From positions 1 to 64,000 of the forward strand of contig CAVROX010000011.1 of the NCBI GenBank assembly GCA_963722965.1: a stretch of DNA of 64,000 nt, in the 5' to 3' direction. A program made the position numbers and the translations under genes. Every line of letters begins with the position of its first letter. Within the stretch, counting starts at the first letter, position 1. This document shows positions 19,801 to 27,212 of the stretch, piece by piece. The DNA is from DATLSM01 sp963722965 (GTDB lineage: Bacteria > Actinomycetota > Thermoleophilia > Solirubrobacterales > 70-9). The notes beneath the pieces are model-generated. The model was not told the origin of the DNA. It made no database searches and worked only from the letters and a program-made list of their open reading frames with translations.

Positions 19801-20423
19801 CCTATCTCTCCTCCCATCCTCTGGCCGAGGTGCGCGACGCCCTGCGCGCGCGGGTCGACTGCACGCTGGCGGAGCTCAGTGCCCGTGCCGACGGTTCCTG
19901 GGTGACCGTGGGCGGGATTGTCGTCGACTGCAAAAAGATCCGAACCAAGAGCGGCACCCAGATGATGTTCGCCACCCTCGACGACATCGATGGTCAGGTG
20001 GAGATGCTCATCTTCAAGGCCGATCAGGCCGACAGCGCCGCCGTCATATCTCCCGATTCGATAGTCCTGGTGCGCGGCCGACTCGACCACAAAGACCGCG
20101 GCGAGACCAAACTCGTCGTGCAGGAAGCCGAGCGCTTTGAACCCGGCGAAGAAGAGATAGTCAGGGCGAGCCGAGCGGCGAGGGACCCGGCGGCCCCGCT
20201 GACGCTGACGATCGACGCGGCAAAGCTTGTCCCCGGCCTTGTCGAGGAGCTGAGGACTGTCCTTGAGCACCACAAGGGCGAGGCCGACGTTCACCTGGAG
20301 ATCCGCACGGGCGCGGGGGAGCCGCGCAGGATCCGGCTGGGCCACAGCTTCCGCGTGCGGCCCTCCCGCGGCCTGAAGGCGGAGCTCGACCAGATGCTCG
20401 GCCCCGACGCACTGGCGGCCTGA
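16899..20423 (+). CDS. dnaE: DNA polymerase III alpha subunit
   Basis: Replicative polymerase, 1,174 residues. It has an N-terminal PHP domain (HLHAHSEYSLLDGACKI), the polymerase core with GRGSAAGS and the metal-binding MPDIDIDF (397-404), the helix-hairpin-helix region, and a C-terminal OB fold (VTVGGIVVDCKKIRTKSGTQ). GTG 16899 starts directly before family sequence. The frame is open throughout, but residues about 663-687 (between ALYRPGAMAYIPAY and GCVIYQEQLMEIA) are nonsense. The +1 frame there gives MRKGKRDPSAVAYPDPRLRA, as expected for DnaE. So a 2-base loss near 18,884 and a 1-base loss near 18,959 compensate. Otherwise intact. Confidence 0.95.
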   Translation: MSTPSAVHLHAHSEYSLLDGACKIEAMAARAAELGQPALGLTDHGVMNGAVDLYKACHRHGIKPIVGLEAYLVDDRHAVKEKTRYERNHLTLLAESDTGFANLVKLTSAGFLEGFSRGKANVDMDLLATHAEGVIVLTGCLQSRFCRRLVEERQGDARAHLDDLIQAFGPEQVYFELQKNGIAEQDKANEGIVRFARELRRPLVGTADVHYLRREDFDNHAALLCVQTKSTLEAPKLSFDTNEFFLKSSTEMAESFAEWPEAVPTTLEIAERCSLDIELGKLLLPRYPTPDGEEPEAVLRRIAGEGLRARYGEPPPAEAIQRLAFELGAIEEMGFSSYFLIVWDFVRYAKENGVAVGPGRGSAAGSIVSYCLKITDIDPLANDLLFERFLNPGRKSMPDIDIDFSVRGRERVIRYVAEKYGRESVAQIITFGKMAPRAATRDAARVLGFDYATGDRLAKQIPEPIMGRSPSFEECLRPGQELKRTYDAEPDAKRIVDVARGLEGIIRNNSIHAAAVVIADRPLQEIVPLQLAEDRAAPASTESGSGKPERQYKIVTQYSMVPIEEMGLLKMDFLGLRNLDVIEDAIEIIRRSRGEEIEMESIPLDDARTYAMLAEGDSTGVFQFESDGMREALRKVGPTEFADLVALGALYRPGAMAYIPAYAQGQARSVGGRLSRPAASGDYRADHGCVIYQEQLMEIARSMAGFSGSEADDLRKAIGKKKRDLMATMKDKFMAGLKESGTAPKLAADLWKLNEAAADYSFNKSHAACYGLISYRTAYLKANYPAEYMAAVISSVMNTKDKVPFFVNRCEEMGIEVLPPDVNSSDHSFVVSENAIRFGLDAVKNVGHAAVEAILRARAVAPIASIWDFCERVDARAVNKRAIECLIKCGALDSTGATRKGMLEILPAAQSAGQKAQEDAQLGQGSIFDFGEEGGGSEDARGQHRPPISAAEFDRAELLAFEKETLGTYLSSHPLAEVRDALRARVDCTLAELSARADGSWVTVGGIVVDCKKIRTKSGTQMMFATLDDIDGQVEMLIFKADQADSAAVISPDSIVLVRGRLDHKDRGETKLVVQEAERFEPGEEEIVRASRAARDPAAPLTLTIDAAKLVPGLVEELRTVLEHHKGEADVHLEIRTGAGEPRRIRLGHSFRVRPSRGLKAELDQMLGPDALAA

Positions 20424-20457
20424 ACCCTCGCGCCCGCCCGCGTACACTGACCTATCC

Positions 20458-20847
20458 ATGGCCACGCGCCAGCGAGAGGAGCAAGCCGCACGGGCCGGCG
20501 AGTGCCGCCAGTGCCGCTCGTTCTGCGACAAGATGGTCGAGCCGCGGGGCTGTCTTGAGATGCGCTGCCGGTTTCTCTACAGCTACGTCGACATCTTCAG
20601 CGGCGACCAATACGTCGGCTGCATGCAGGAGGTCTTCGGCGCCGAGGTCGAGCTGGCCGCGGTGCTCCAGCCCGGGGGTTTCGGCGGGGTGAAGATGACC
20701 GGCAAGCCACTGCCCCACTGCCAGTTCTCAGTCGAGCGCGCCTATGAGGGGGACGGACCCGCCTACGGCTGCGTCAATCCCCGCTTCTTTGACTGCACCG
20801 ACGAGGGCTCGGAGGGGCTGCGGGCCTTCGACCTCCGCGACCTCTGA
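20458..20847 (+). CDS. Conserved Cys-rich small protein, unknown function
   Basis: A 129-residue soluble protein with nine cysteines: CRQCRSFC near the N-terminus (spacing C-x2-C-x3-C), then GC, RC, GC, HC, GC and DC spread over the rest. This looks like a metal-binding or disulfide-supported fold. No signal peptide or membrane helix. Tyr/Phe-rich stretches (CRFLYSYVDIFSGDQYVGC, VNPRFFDC) suggest a defined domain rather than low complexity. It starts 35 bp after dnaE and may be co-transcribed. I do not recognise the family. Confidence 0.75.
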   Translation: MATRQREEQAARAGECRQCRSFCDKMVEPRGCLEMRCRFLYSYVDIFSGDQYVGCMQEVFGAEVELAAVLQPGGFGGVKMTGKPLPHCQFSVERAYEGDGPAYGCVNPRFFDCTDEGSEGLRAFDLRDL

Positions 20848-20859
20848 CCCGGCGGCCAA

Positions 20860-20882
20860 ACTACGACATCGTTTCGCGTAGT
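20860..20882 (+). promoter_or_regulatory. Palindromic operator candidate before the acyl-CoA dehydrogenase
   Basis: ACTACG (20860-20865) and CGTAGT (20877-20882) form an exact inverted repeat around 11 bp. The right arm overlaps a plausible -10 (TAGTAT, 20879-20884), placing the transcription start at or next to the ATG at 20893. The geometry suits a TetR/FadR-type repressor. Which regulator binds is unknown. Confidence 0.45.
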
Positions 20883-20892
20883 ATCCATCGCC

Positions 20893-22185
20893 ATGGCTGA
20901 GACGGCGGCGGTGGCAGATGCTCAGCAACTGGTAGCGGAAGCGACCGGCGGCGGGACTGGCGGGGACGGCGACTCCAAGTTCACGCTCGAGCTCAGCCAG
21001 GATCAGATCGACATCCGCGATTGGGTGCACGGTTTTGCCGAGGGCGTGGTACGCCCGGCCGCTGCGGAGTGGGACGAGCGAGAGGAAACGCCCTGGGCGG
21101 TGATCCAGGAGGCCGCCAAGATCGGGCTCTACGGGTTTGAAGCACTCGCCCAGTTCTGGGCCGACGAGACCGGATTGACCCTGCCGATTGCAAACGAGGA
21201 GCTGTTTTGGGGGGACGGCGGGATCGGGATGGCGATCATGGGCACCTCGCTTGCCGTCGCCGCGATCTTCGGCCAGGGGACGCCGGAGCAGATGGGCGAG
21301 TGGATCCCCCAATGCTTCGGTACGCCCGATGAGGTCAAGCTCGGCGCTTTTTGCGCGTCTGAGCCCGACGCCGGTTCTGACGTCGCGGCGATTCGGACCA
21401 CCGCCAAGTACGACGAGACCAAGGACGAGTGGGTGATCAACGGTCAGAAGGCATGGGCGACCAACGGGGGGATCGCCAACGTGCACGTGGTGATCGCCTC
21501 GGTCGACCGCGAGCTAGGCTCCCGTGGCCACGCGGCCTTCGTCATCCCGCCGGGGACGAAGGGTTGCGAGCAGGGGGCCAAGGTCAAAAAGCACGGTTTG
21601 CGCGCCTCCCACACCGCCGATGTCCATCTCGATGACTGCCGCGTCCCGGGTTCATGCTTGCTGGGGGGAAAAGAGAAGCTCGACGAACGGCTCGCGCGAG
21701 TTCGCGAGGGCAAGAAGGCCAAATCACAAGCGGCGATGCAGACTTTCGAGGCGAGCCGTCCAACCGTTGGCGCCCAGGCTCTCGGCATTGCCCGCGCCGC
21801 ATATGAGTTCGCCTTGGATTACGCCAAGGAGCGGCGCCAGTTCGGCCGCGCGATCGTCGAGAACCAAGCGATTGCCTTCGCGCTTGCCGATATGAAGCTG
21901 GAGATCGACGCCGCGCGGCTGTTGGTCTGGCGCGCCGCCTGGATGGGCCGCTCCGGTCAGACCTTCGAGAATGCCGAGGGCTCGATGTCGAAGTTGAAGG
22001 CCGGCGAGGTAGCCGTCTGGGCGACCGAGCGCGCGATCCAGATCCTCGGCGGCAACGGCTATACGCGCGAGTTCCCGGTCGAGCGGATGCACCGCGACGC
22101 GAAGATCTACACGATCTTCGAGGGAACCTCGGAGATCCAGCGCCTGGTCATCTCGCGCGCGATCTCCGGCGTCCAGGTCAAATAA
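20893..22185 (+). CDS. Acyl-CoA dehydrogenase family protein
   Basis: FAD flavoenzyme that introduces an alpha-beta double bond in acyl-CoA thioesters, feeding electrons to ETF. The 430 residues have the N-terminal helical domain, the FAD/substrate signature FCASEPDAGSDVAAIRTTA, the beta domain (WVINGQKAWATNGGIA) and the C-terminal helical domain with ERRQFGRAI and QILGGNGYTREFPVERM. The catalytic base region is YTIFEGTSEIQRLVI. A Gly/Ala-rich N-terminal extension of about 35 residues precedes the domain. No partner ETF or enoyl-CoA hydratase is adjacent, so the substrate is not predictable. Confidence 0.92.
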   Translation: MAETAAVADAQQLVAEATGGGTGGDGDSKFTLELSQDQIDIRDWVHGFAEGVVRPAAAEWDEREETPWAVIQEAAKIGLYGFEALAQFWADETGLTLPIANEELFWGDGGIGMAIMGTSLAVAAIFGQGTPEQMGEWIPQCFGTPDEVKLGAFCASEPDAGSDVAAIRTTAKYDETKDEWVINGQKAWATNGGIANVHVVIASVDRELGSRGHAAFVIPPGTKGCEQGAKVKKHGLRASHTADVHLDDCRVPGSCLLGGKEKLDERLARVREGKKAKSQAAMQTFEASRPTVGAQALGIARAAYEFALDYAKERRQFGRAIVENQAIAFALADMKLEIDAARLLVWRAAWMGRSGQTFENAEGSMSKLKAGEVAVWATERAIQILGGNGYTREFPVERMHRDAKIYTIFEGTSEIQRLVISRAISGVQVK

Positions 22186-22216
22186 GCGCTGGCGGCGGGA
22201 GGCGCGTCCATCGTCG

Positions 22217-23101
22217 CTATGGGCGGCTCTTACCGCCTTCCCCCCGGCGGCGTTTGAGTCCGATCTGACGCAGGCGCTTGGCCGCCGCGACTTCCTTGCC
22301 GTCGGTGCCTTTGCGGTTGGGACCAGGGGTCTCAAGGGTGGCCGGCAGTCCCTCGAAGTGGGGCTCAGAGAGGAACGCGGCGAGGCCGCGTTTGCCCATC
22401 TCCCCCGCACCGATGTTGGCGTGACGGTCACGGCAGGAGCCGAGGGGGGCGGCGGCGTCGTTGACGTGGACGCAACCGAGTCGGTCTAGACCCAGCTTAG
22501 CGTCGGCCTCCTCGAGCACCTCTGCCAGGTGCCCCTCGTCGGTGATGTCATATCCCTGGACGAAGAGGTGACAGGAGTCCAGGCAGAGGCCGAGGCGATC
22601 CCCGCCGCCGGCTAGCTCGATCAGCTCGGCGGTCTGCTCGAAGTCACGCCCGAGCAGGCCGGCGTGCCCGGCGGTCTGCTCGAGCATCAGTGGGCATTCA
22701 TCGCTTTCCTTGAGCGCTGCGGCGATCACCTTGGCCGCCCGCTTCAGCGAGGGGCCGAGCGGCTCACCTTTCTGCGCTCCGGGGTGCAGGACGACGCCCC
22801 GAGCGCCGATTTGATCACCGATCCAAAGCGCGTGTGTCAGCGAGCGCAGCGACTTTTCGCGCAGCTCCTTGTCGATGGTCGCGCAGTTGATTAGGTAGAC
22901 GGCGTGGATCACAACCGCCTGCACCGGCGAGCGGTCCATCGCCTCGCTGAAGGCGGCAAAGTCCGCGCTGCCATATTTCGTCGGTCGCCACATCCGTGGG
23001 CTCTGGTGGAAGATCTGGATCGATTCGCAGCCGCGCTCGCTGCCGCGCTCAATCGCCTTATCCAGCCCGCCCGCGGTGGAGACGTGAGCCCCGATCAGCA
23101 T
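22217..23101 (-). CDS. nfo: Deoxyribonuclease IV (AP endonuclease IV)
   Basis: Zinc-dependent TIM-barrel endonuclease that cuts 5' of abasic sites in base excision repair. The 294-residue product starts MLIGAHVSTAGGLDKAIERG. It carries the metal-ligand motifs MLEQTAG (Glu), GLCLDSCHLFVQGYD (Asp/His), CVHVNDA, GSCRDRHANIGAGEMG and the C-terminal LETPGP. A basic tail (RQIGLKRRRGEGGKSRP) extends beyond the core. Convergent with the acyl-CoA dehydrogenase gene, with 31 bp between stops. Confidence 0.93.
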   Translation of the reverse strand: MLIGAHVSTAGGLDKAIERGSERGCESIQIFHQSPRMWRPTKYGSADFAAFSEAMDRSPVQAVVIHAVYLINCATIDKELREKSLRSLTHALWIGDQIGARGVVLHPGAQKGEPLGPSLKRAAKVIAAALKESDECPLMLEQTAGHAGLLGRDFEQTAELIELAGGGDRLGLCLDSCHLFVQGYDITDEGHLAEVLEEADAKLGLDRLGCVHVNDAAAPLGSCRDRHANIGAGEMGKRGLAAFLSEPHFEGLPATLETPGPNRKGTDGKEVAAAKRLRQIGLKRRRGEGGKSRP

Positions 23102-23202
23102 AGGCCGAGCATCCTAGATCCGATTGCGCTGAAGGCCGGCAAATGCGCTGATCCGGGGAAGCCGGGTTAAATGCAGGGCCTAATGAGAGGGGAATTGACT
23201 GA

Positions 23203-23514
23203 ATGAACGGACAACTGCGCTACTCGATGTTGGGCGTGCAGCTGATCGGGGCGATCGATCGAGGTGCCTCACACCCGGTGGAGGAGCTGCATGAGCAGGT
23301 CCAAAGCGGCGGCCTCTTCTTGTGGATTCACGACAAGGAGCCGGAAATCGACCAGAGCCTTTACCTTGACGAGGATCGGGCGGCGATGCTCAAGTTCTTC
23401 CAGCGCCTCGGTAGCGCCGCGGACGCGAAGCGCAAATACAACGTCGAGGAGAACGGTCTGTGCCTGCTTTTGGCCTACTGCTTCGAGGGGCTCCAACACG
23501 AGCTGCGGACCTGA
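23203..23514 (+). CDS. Hypothetical protein, 103 residues
   Basis: Soluble acidic protein (NGQLRYSMLGVQLIGAIDRG ... LLAYCFEGLQHELRT) without signal peptide or membrane helix. A GAGGGG ribosome binding site about 10 bp before the ATG supports the start. Codon third positions are G/C rich like neighbouring genes, which supports it being real. It sits 15 bp before the longest gltX frame. Function not recognised. Confidence 0.65.
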   Translation: MNGQLRYSMLGVQLIGAIDRGASHPVEELHEQVQSGGLFLWIHDKEPEIDQSLYLDEDRAAMLKFFQRLGSAADAKRKYNVEENGLCLLLAYCFEGLQHELRT

Positions 23515-23553
23515 TCGCCCCGCGCAGCTGTGGAAACATGCGCCCCGATCTGC

Positions 23554-24930
23554 ATGGGCGATAGCGACCTCCGACTCAGGTTTGCCCCCTCTCCAACCGG
23601 CGCGCTTCACATCGGCGGAGCCAGGACGGGGCTCTACAACTGGCTTGCGGCGCGCCACGGCGGCGGCCAGCTGGTGCTGCGCATAGAGGACACCGACCGT
23701 GAGCGCTCAACCGAGCACAACGTCGAGCAGATCCTCGATGCGCTGGGCTGGCTGGAGCTCGACTGGGACGAGGGCCCGATCTTCCAGACGGGACGGACCG
23801 CAAGCCACCAGGCCGCACTGCGCCTGCTGCTGGAGTCCGGCTCTGCCTACCGGGACTCCGCAACCGCCGGCGACGTCGAGGATTGGAAGGCAGAGCACGG
23901 GGCAAATCGCGGCTACCGCGGGGAGGCGAGCGATGAGCCGGGCGCCGCGATCCGCCTGCGCGTCCCCGACGGGGGTGAGACGGTGGTCGAGGACCTAGTC
24001 CACGGTCCCGTCGCCTTCCCCAACCGCAGCTATGACGACTTCGTCATCGCCCGCGCTGATGGCTCGGTCCTCTACAACTTCGCGGTCGCGGTCGACGATG
24101 CCGAGATGCGGATTACCGACGTGGTGCGCGGCGATGACCATCTCTCCAACACCCCGAAGCAGCTGCTGGTCCTCCGCGCCCTCGGTCACGAGCCGCCCCG
24201 TTATGCGCATCTGCCGCTGCTGCACGGCCCCGACGGGAAAAAGCTCGCCAAGCGCCACGGTGCGGCATCGGTCCAGGCGCTGCGCGCCGCCGGCTATCTG
24301 CCGGCGGCGGTGCGCAATTACCTGGCGCTCTTGGGGTGGGGAACCGACGACGACACAACCCTGATGTCAACCGAGGAGCTGGTCAAGCGCTTCCGGGTGC
24401 AGGACGTGGGAAGTTCGGCGGCGATCTTCGACGAGCGCAAGCTGCGCTGGATCAACGGTCGCTACATGCGCGCGATGGGCGCCGAGGACTACACCGCCGC
24501 CGTCGCTCGCTATCTCGGCCGCGAGCCCGATCAGCGGCTTCGCTTAGCCTGCGGCATCGCCCAGGAAAAAGCGCAGACGCTGGCCGAGGTCTGGCCGCTG
24601 ATCTGTTTCCTCTTTGAGCCGCCTCGGGAGGACCCCGCGGCCTGGGCCAAGGTGATGCGGGAGGGCACCGACACTTTGCTCGCCGCGGCCCGCGAATCCC
24701 TCGCCGCCGCCGCGGACTTCGACGCCGCCGGCGTGGAGGCTGCGTTGGCGCCGTTGCCCGAACGTCTTGGCCTCAAGCCCGGCAAGCTCTACCAGCCGAT
24801 CCGGGTGGCGATCACCGGTAGCACCGTCTCGCCTGGGATATTTGAGTCTCTGGCGGCGCTTGGCAGGGCGGAGTCACTGGCCAGAATCGACGCCACCGTG
24901 CAGCGCCTCCTCGCCGGATCACCGCGCTAG
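23554..24930 (+). CDS. gltX: Glutamate--tRNA ligase
   Basis: Class I synthetase attaching Glu to tRNA-Glu. Because gatCAB is also present, it may be non-discriminating and charge tRNA-Gln with Glu too. The HIGH-type motif reads FAPSPTGALHIGGARTGLYN close to the N-terminus. The KMSKS equivalent reads KKLAKRHGAASV after PLLHGPDG. LVLRIEDTDRERS is the family signature. ATG 23554 places the signature about 10 residues from the start as in homologues; an upstream GTG at 23530 would add eight residues. About 458 residues. Intact. Confidence 0.94.
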   Translation: MGDSDLRLRFAPSPTGALHIGGARTGLYNWLAARHGGGQLVLRIEDTDRERSTEHNVEQILDALGWLELDWDEGPIFQTGRTASHQAALRLLLESGSAYRDSATAGDVEDWKAEHGANRGYRGEASDEPGAAIRLRVPDGGETVVEDLVHGPVAFPNRSYDDFVIARADGSVLYNFAVAVDDAEMRITDVVRGDDHLSNTPKQLLVLRALGHEPPRYAHLPLLHGPDGKKLAKRHGAASVQALRAAGYLPAAVRNYLALLGWGTDDDTTLMSTEELVKRFRVQDVGSSAAIFDERKLRWINGRYMRAMGAEDYTAAVARYLGREPDQRLRLACGIAQEKAQTLAEVWPLICFLFEPPREDPAAWAKVMREGTDTLLAAARESLAAAADFDAAGVEAALAPLPERLGLKPGKLYQPIRVAITGSTVSPGIFESLAALGRAESLARIDATVQRLLAGSPR

Positions 24931-24992
24931 GAAGCCATTTCTTGCGCTGCAGCGCTAAACCGAATGCCCTCAGCTGCCGATGAGCATCGCGG

Positions 24993-26084
24993 ATGGCGTC
25001 TATGACCGCCCACAACAACGGCAAATCCAGCCCGCATCAGGTTCTCGTCAAGGACAGCGGCGCAAAGCCCGGTCCGGCTCCGGGCAGCCGCCTCGCGGAG
25101 GCCTTCGAGGCGGTCGAGCGCTTCCCGGTCCTAATCGAGTCGCGCGAGCGGGTGATCCGTGCCGCGACCGCCGAGACCGCACGGGTCGGCGAGCTGGTCG
25201 ACGCGGTCGAGGGCGACGTCGGGCTGGCGATCTCGGTCCTGCGCTTTGCCAATCGCAGCGCAGCAGCGGGCGGCGGCATCGCCGCGGTCCCGGAGGCGGT
25301 TGAGGTGTTGAAGCCCTCCGGGGTGCTGGCGATCGCCGGCACCGCACCGAGCTTTGACTTCTTTGAGTCCAACGGCGGCTGGGAGCTGAAACCGGAGCGC
25401 TTTCGCATCCACGCGCTCGCCTCCCAGCGCGCCGCTGAGGAGGTCGGTCGCGCGGTGGGTTGGCCTGAGCGCGAAGAGCTGGCCGTGGCGGCGCTGATCC
25501 ACGACGTTGGCCGACTGGTCATCTCGCGGCTGCATCCCGGCTACAAGACCTTCTTTGACGCGGTTTCCCGCACCCCCGAGCAACGGGTGCGCGAGGAGCG
25601 CGAGCAGCTCGGTATCGACCACGCCCTGGTTGGCGGGGTCCTCGCCCGGCGCTGGAATTTCCCGAAACGGCTGGCGCTGGCGATCGAGCGCCATCACTCC
25701 GAGGACGCCGAGGGACTAGCGGCGATGGTCGCCGTCGCGGATATGATCGGGCACTACGCGCAGGGCGAGGCGATCTCAGCCGAGCGGTTGCGCGCCACAG
25801 CCGAGCGCTGCGGCCTCGGGGTCGAGGCGTTGCGCGACCTGCTCTACGAACTGCTTTACTCGCGCCAGGATTTGGGCCGGAGCAGCGAGCCCTGCCCCCT
25901 CTCGACCCGGGAGCTCGACGTTCTCAGGCACCTCTCCGAGGGCATGGTCTACAAGCAGATCGCCGGCGAAATGCACCTTTCTGTCTCGACAATTCGAACC
26001 CACCTGCACAACGTCTACGGCAAGATCGGCGCCGTCGACCGCGCCCAGGCAGTGCTCACCGCGCGCGACAGAGGCTGGATCTAG
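24993..26084 (+). CDS. HDOD-domain protein with C-terminal LuxR-type HTH
   Basis: Predicted signalling transcription factor, 363 residues. Residues about 30-230 form an HDOD domain (LAISVLRFANRSAA, ALIHDVGRLVISRLHPGY, HALVGGVLARRWNFPK, AIERHHSED). HDOD lacks full HD phosphohydrolase chemistry and usually has a regulatory role. The last 65 residues are a LuxR/GerE helix-turn-helix (LSTRELDVLRHLSEGMVYKQ, HLSVSTIRTHLHNVYGKIGA). The N-terminal 25 residues are disordered. It is convergent with a NarL-type response regulator that carries a second LuxR HTH. Confidence 0.85.
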   Translation: MASMTAHNNGKSSPHQVLVKDSGAKPGPAPGSRLAEAFEAVERFPVLIESRERVIRAATAETARVGELVDAVEGDVGLAISVLRFANRSAAAGGGIAAVPEAVEVLKPSGVLAIAGTAPSFDFFESNGGWELKPERFRIHALASQRAAEEVGRAVGWPEREELAVAALIHDVGRLVISRLHPGYKTFFDAVSRTPEQRVREEREQLGIDHALVGGVLARRWNFPKRLALAIERHHSEDAEGLAAMVAVADMIGHYAQGEAISAERLRATAERCGLGVEALRDLLYELLYSRQDLGRSSEPCPLSTRELDVLRHLSEGMVYKQIAGEMHLSVSTIRTHLHNVYGKIGAVDRAQAVLTARDRGWI

Positions 26085-26086
26085 GG

Positions 26087-26761
26087 CTCAATCGATCAGC
26101 GACTCGCGCAGCGCGATCGCCACCGCGTGGGTGCGGTTGCGGGCACCGAGGCGGGACATGATGTTCTTGGTGTGGGTCTTGACCGTCTCCTCGCTGAGGT
26201 CGAGCTCGCGGGCGGCGACGGTGGTCGACTGGCCGTCGGCGAGCCGCTGAAGGATTTGCCGCTGGCGGCGGGTCAGCTTGCCGCGACTTCCCCGGGGGGG
26301 ACGGCCGGGTCGATGAAGCTCTCCTGCAAAAGCGCCGACTCGACCGCCCGGCGCAGCTCCTGCGCCCCCGCGGTGCGCGCCACGTAGGCAGTCGCTCCCG
26401 CCTGCAGGGCCGCGGTGGCAATGTGGCGCTCGGGGCGCTCACCGTGGGCGACTATGCCGAGACTGGGCGCTGCCTCGTGCAGGGCGCGGATGGCATCGTT
26501 GCCGCTCATCCGCGGCCCGCCGCCGTTTCTCCAGCGCATGTCGACGATCGCCACGTCGAAGTTTCCGATGTCGCGGATCAGCTCAAGGCCCTCCTCGCGG
26601 CTGGCGCTCTCCTGGACCTCGAACCCGTCCCCAAGCAGGCCGCGCACCCCGAGCCGGACGAGTGGGTGACCGTCGATCACAAGGCAGGAGGGGCGCTCGC
26701 TCAGGACTGATTCCGATCTGCTTCGGATACCGCACATGGGCTCCGGCCCGACCCGGAGCAT
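26087..26761 (-). CDS. NarL/LuxR-family response regulator (one frameshift)
   Basis: Receiver plus HTH protein. The receiver shows CLVIDGHPLVRLGVRGLL (acidic pocket) and the phospho-acceptor Asp in FDVAIVDMRW. The frame stops at 26,273 after VPPGEVAAS. Restoring one base in the run of Gs at about 26,294-26,300 continues as KLTRRQRQILQRLADGQSTT and LSEETVKTHTKNIMSRLGA, a typical LuxR HTH ending RESLID at 26,087. No histidine kinase is adjacent. The start is uncertain: ATG 26761 or a closer GTG before LSERPSCLVIDG. Probably a homopolymer error. Confidence 0.82.
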
Positions 26762-26813
26762 CGCCGACCGATCCTAGCCGAGCCCGGTCCGGATCGTGCG
26801 GTAGAAAGGAATC

Positions 26814-27212
26814 GTGATCTCGATCACCTCAAAGTCCCGCTACGCGGTGGTCGCGCTGGCCGAGCTGGCGCGCTCGGGGGAGCGACCGGTGCCGATCAAG
26901 GAGCTGGCCGAGCGCCGCGACATCCCCGATCAGTTCCTCGAGCAGCTCTTCTCGACCCTGCGCCGCGCCGGGCTGCTGAGCAGCCATCGCGGGATGAAGG
27001 GTGGCTACACCCTCGCCCGTCCGGCGGAGGAGATCACCGTGCTGGAGGTGGTCCAGGCGCTGGATGGCAAGATCGGCCAGGAGGCCGACGAGGCCGGCGG
27101 GATTTGGGCCGAGGGCGTCAGCGCCCTCCGCAAGGTCCTCGGCCAGACGACGATTGCCGAAGTGGCCCGCCGCGAGGCGGCCGAGGCGGGATCGGGCATG
27201 TATTACATCTAG
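26814..27212 (+). CDS. Rrf2-family transcriptional regulator, likely of cysteine metabolism
   Basis: 132-residue winged-helix regulator: ISITSKSRYAVVALAELARS, IPIKELAERR-like PVPIKELAERRDIPDQFLEQ, HRGMKGGYTLARPAEEITV. It lacks the three-Cys iron-sulfur cluster of IscR/NsrR, as in CymR-type members that sense O-acetylserine through CysK. cysK-cysE lie downstream in the same direction and would be the natural targets. An IS701 element now intervenes. GTG start with GAAAGGA upstream. The TAG stop is part of the CTAG target duplication of the IS, so the coding sequence is intact. Confidence 0.85.
   Translation: MISITSKSRYAVVALAELARSGERPVPIKELAERRDIPDQFLEQLFSTLRRAGLLSSHRGMKGGYTLARPAEEITVLEVVQALDGKIGQEADEAGGIWAEGVSALRKVLGQTTIAEVARREAAEAGSGMYYI
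27209..27212 (+). repeat. Target-site duplication CTAG, left copy
   Basis: CTAG abuts the left inverted repeat of the IS701-family element and supplies the TAG stop codon of the Rrf2 gene. The right copy is at 28667-28670. A 4-bp duplication of this sequence is typical of the IS701 family. Confidence 0.85.
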
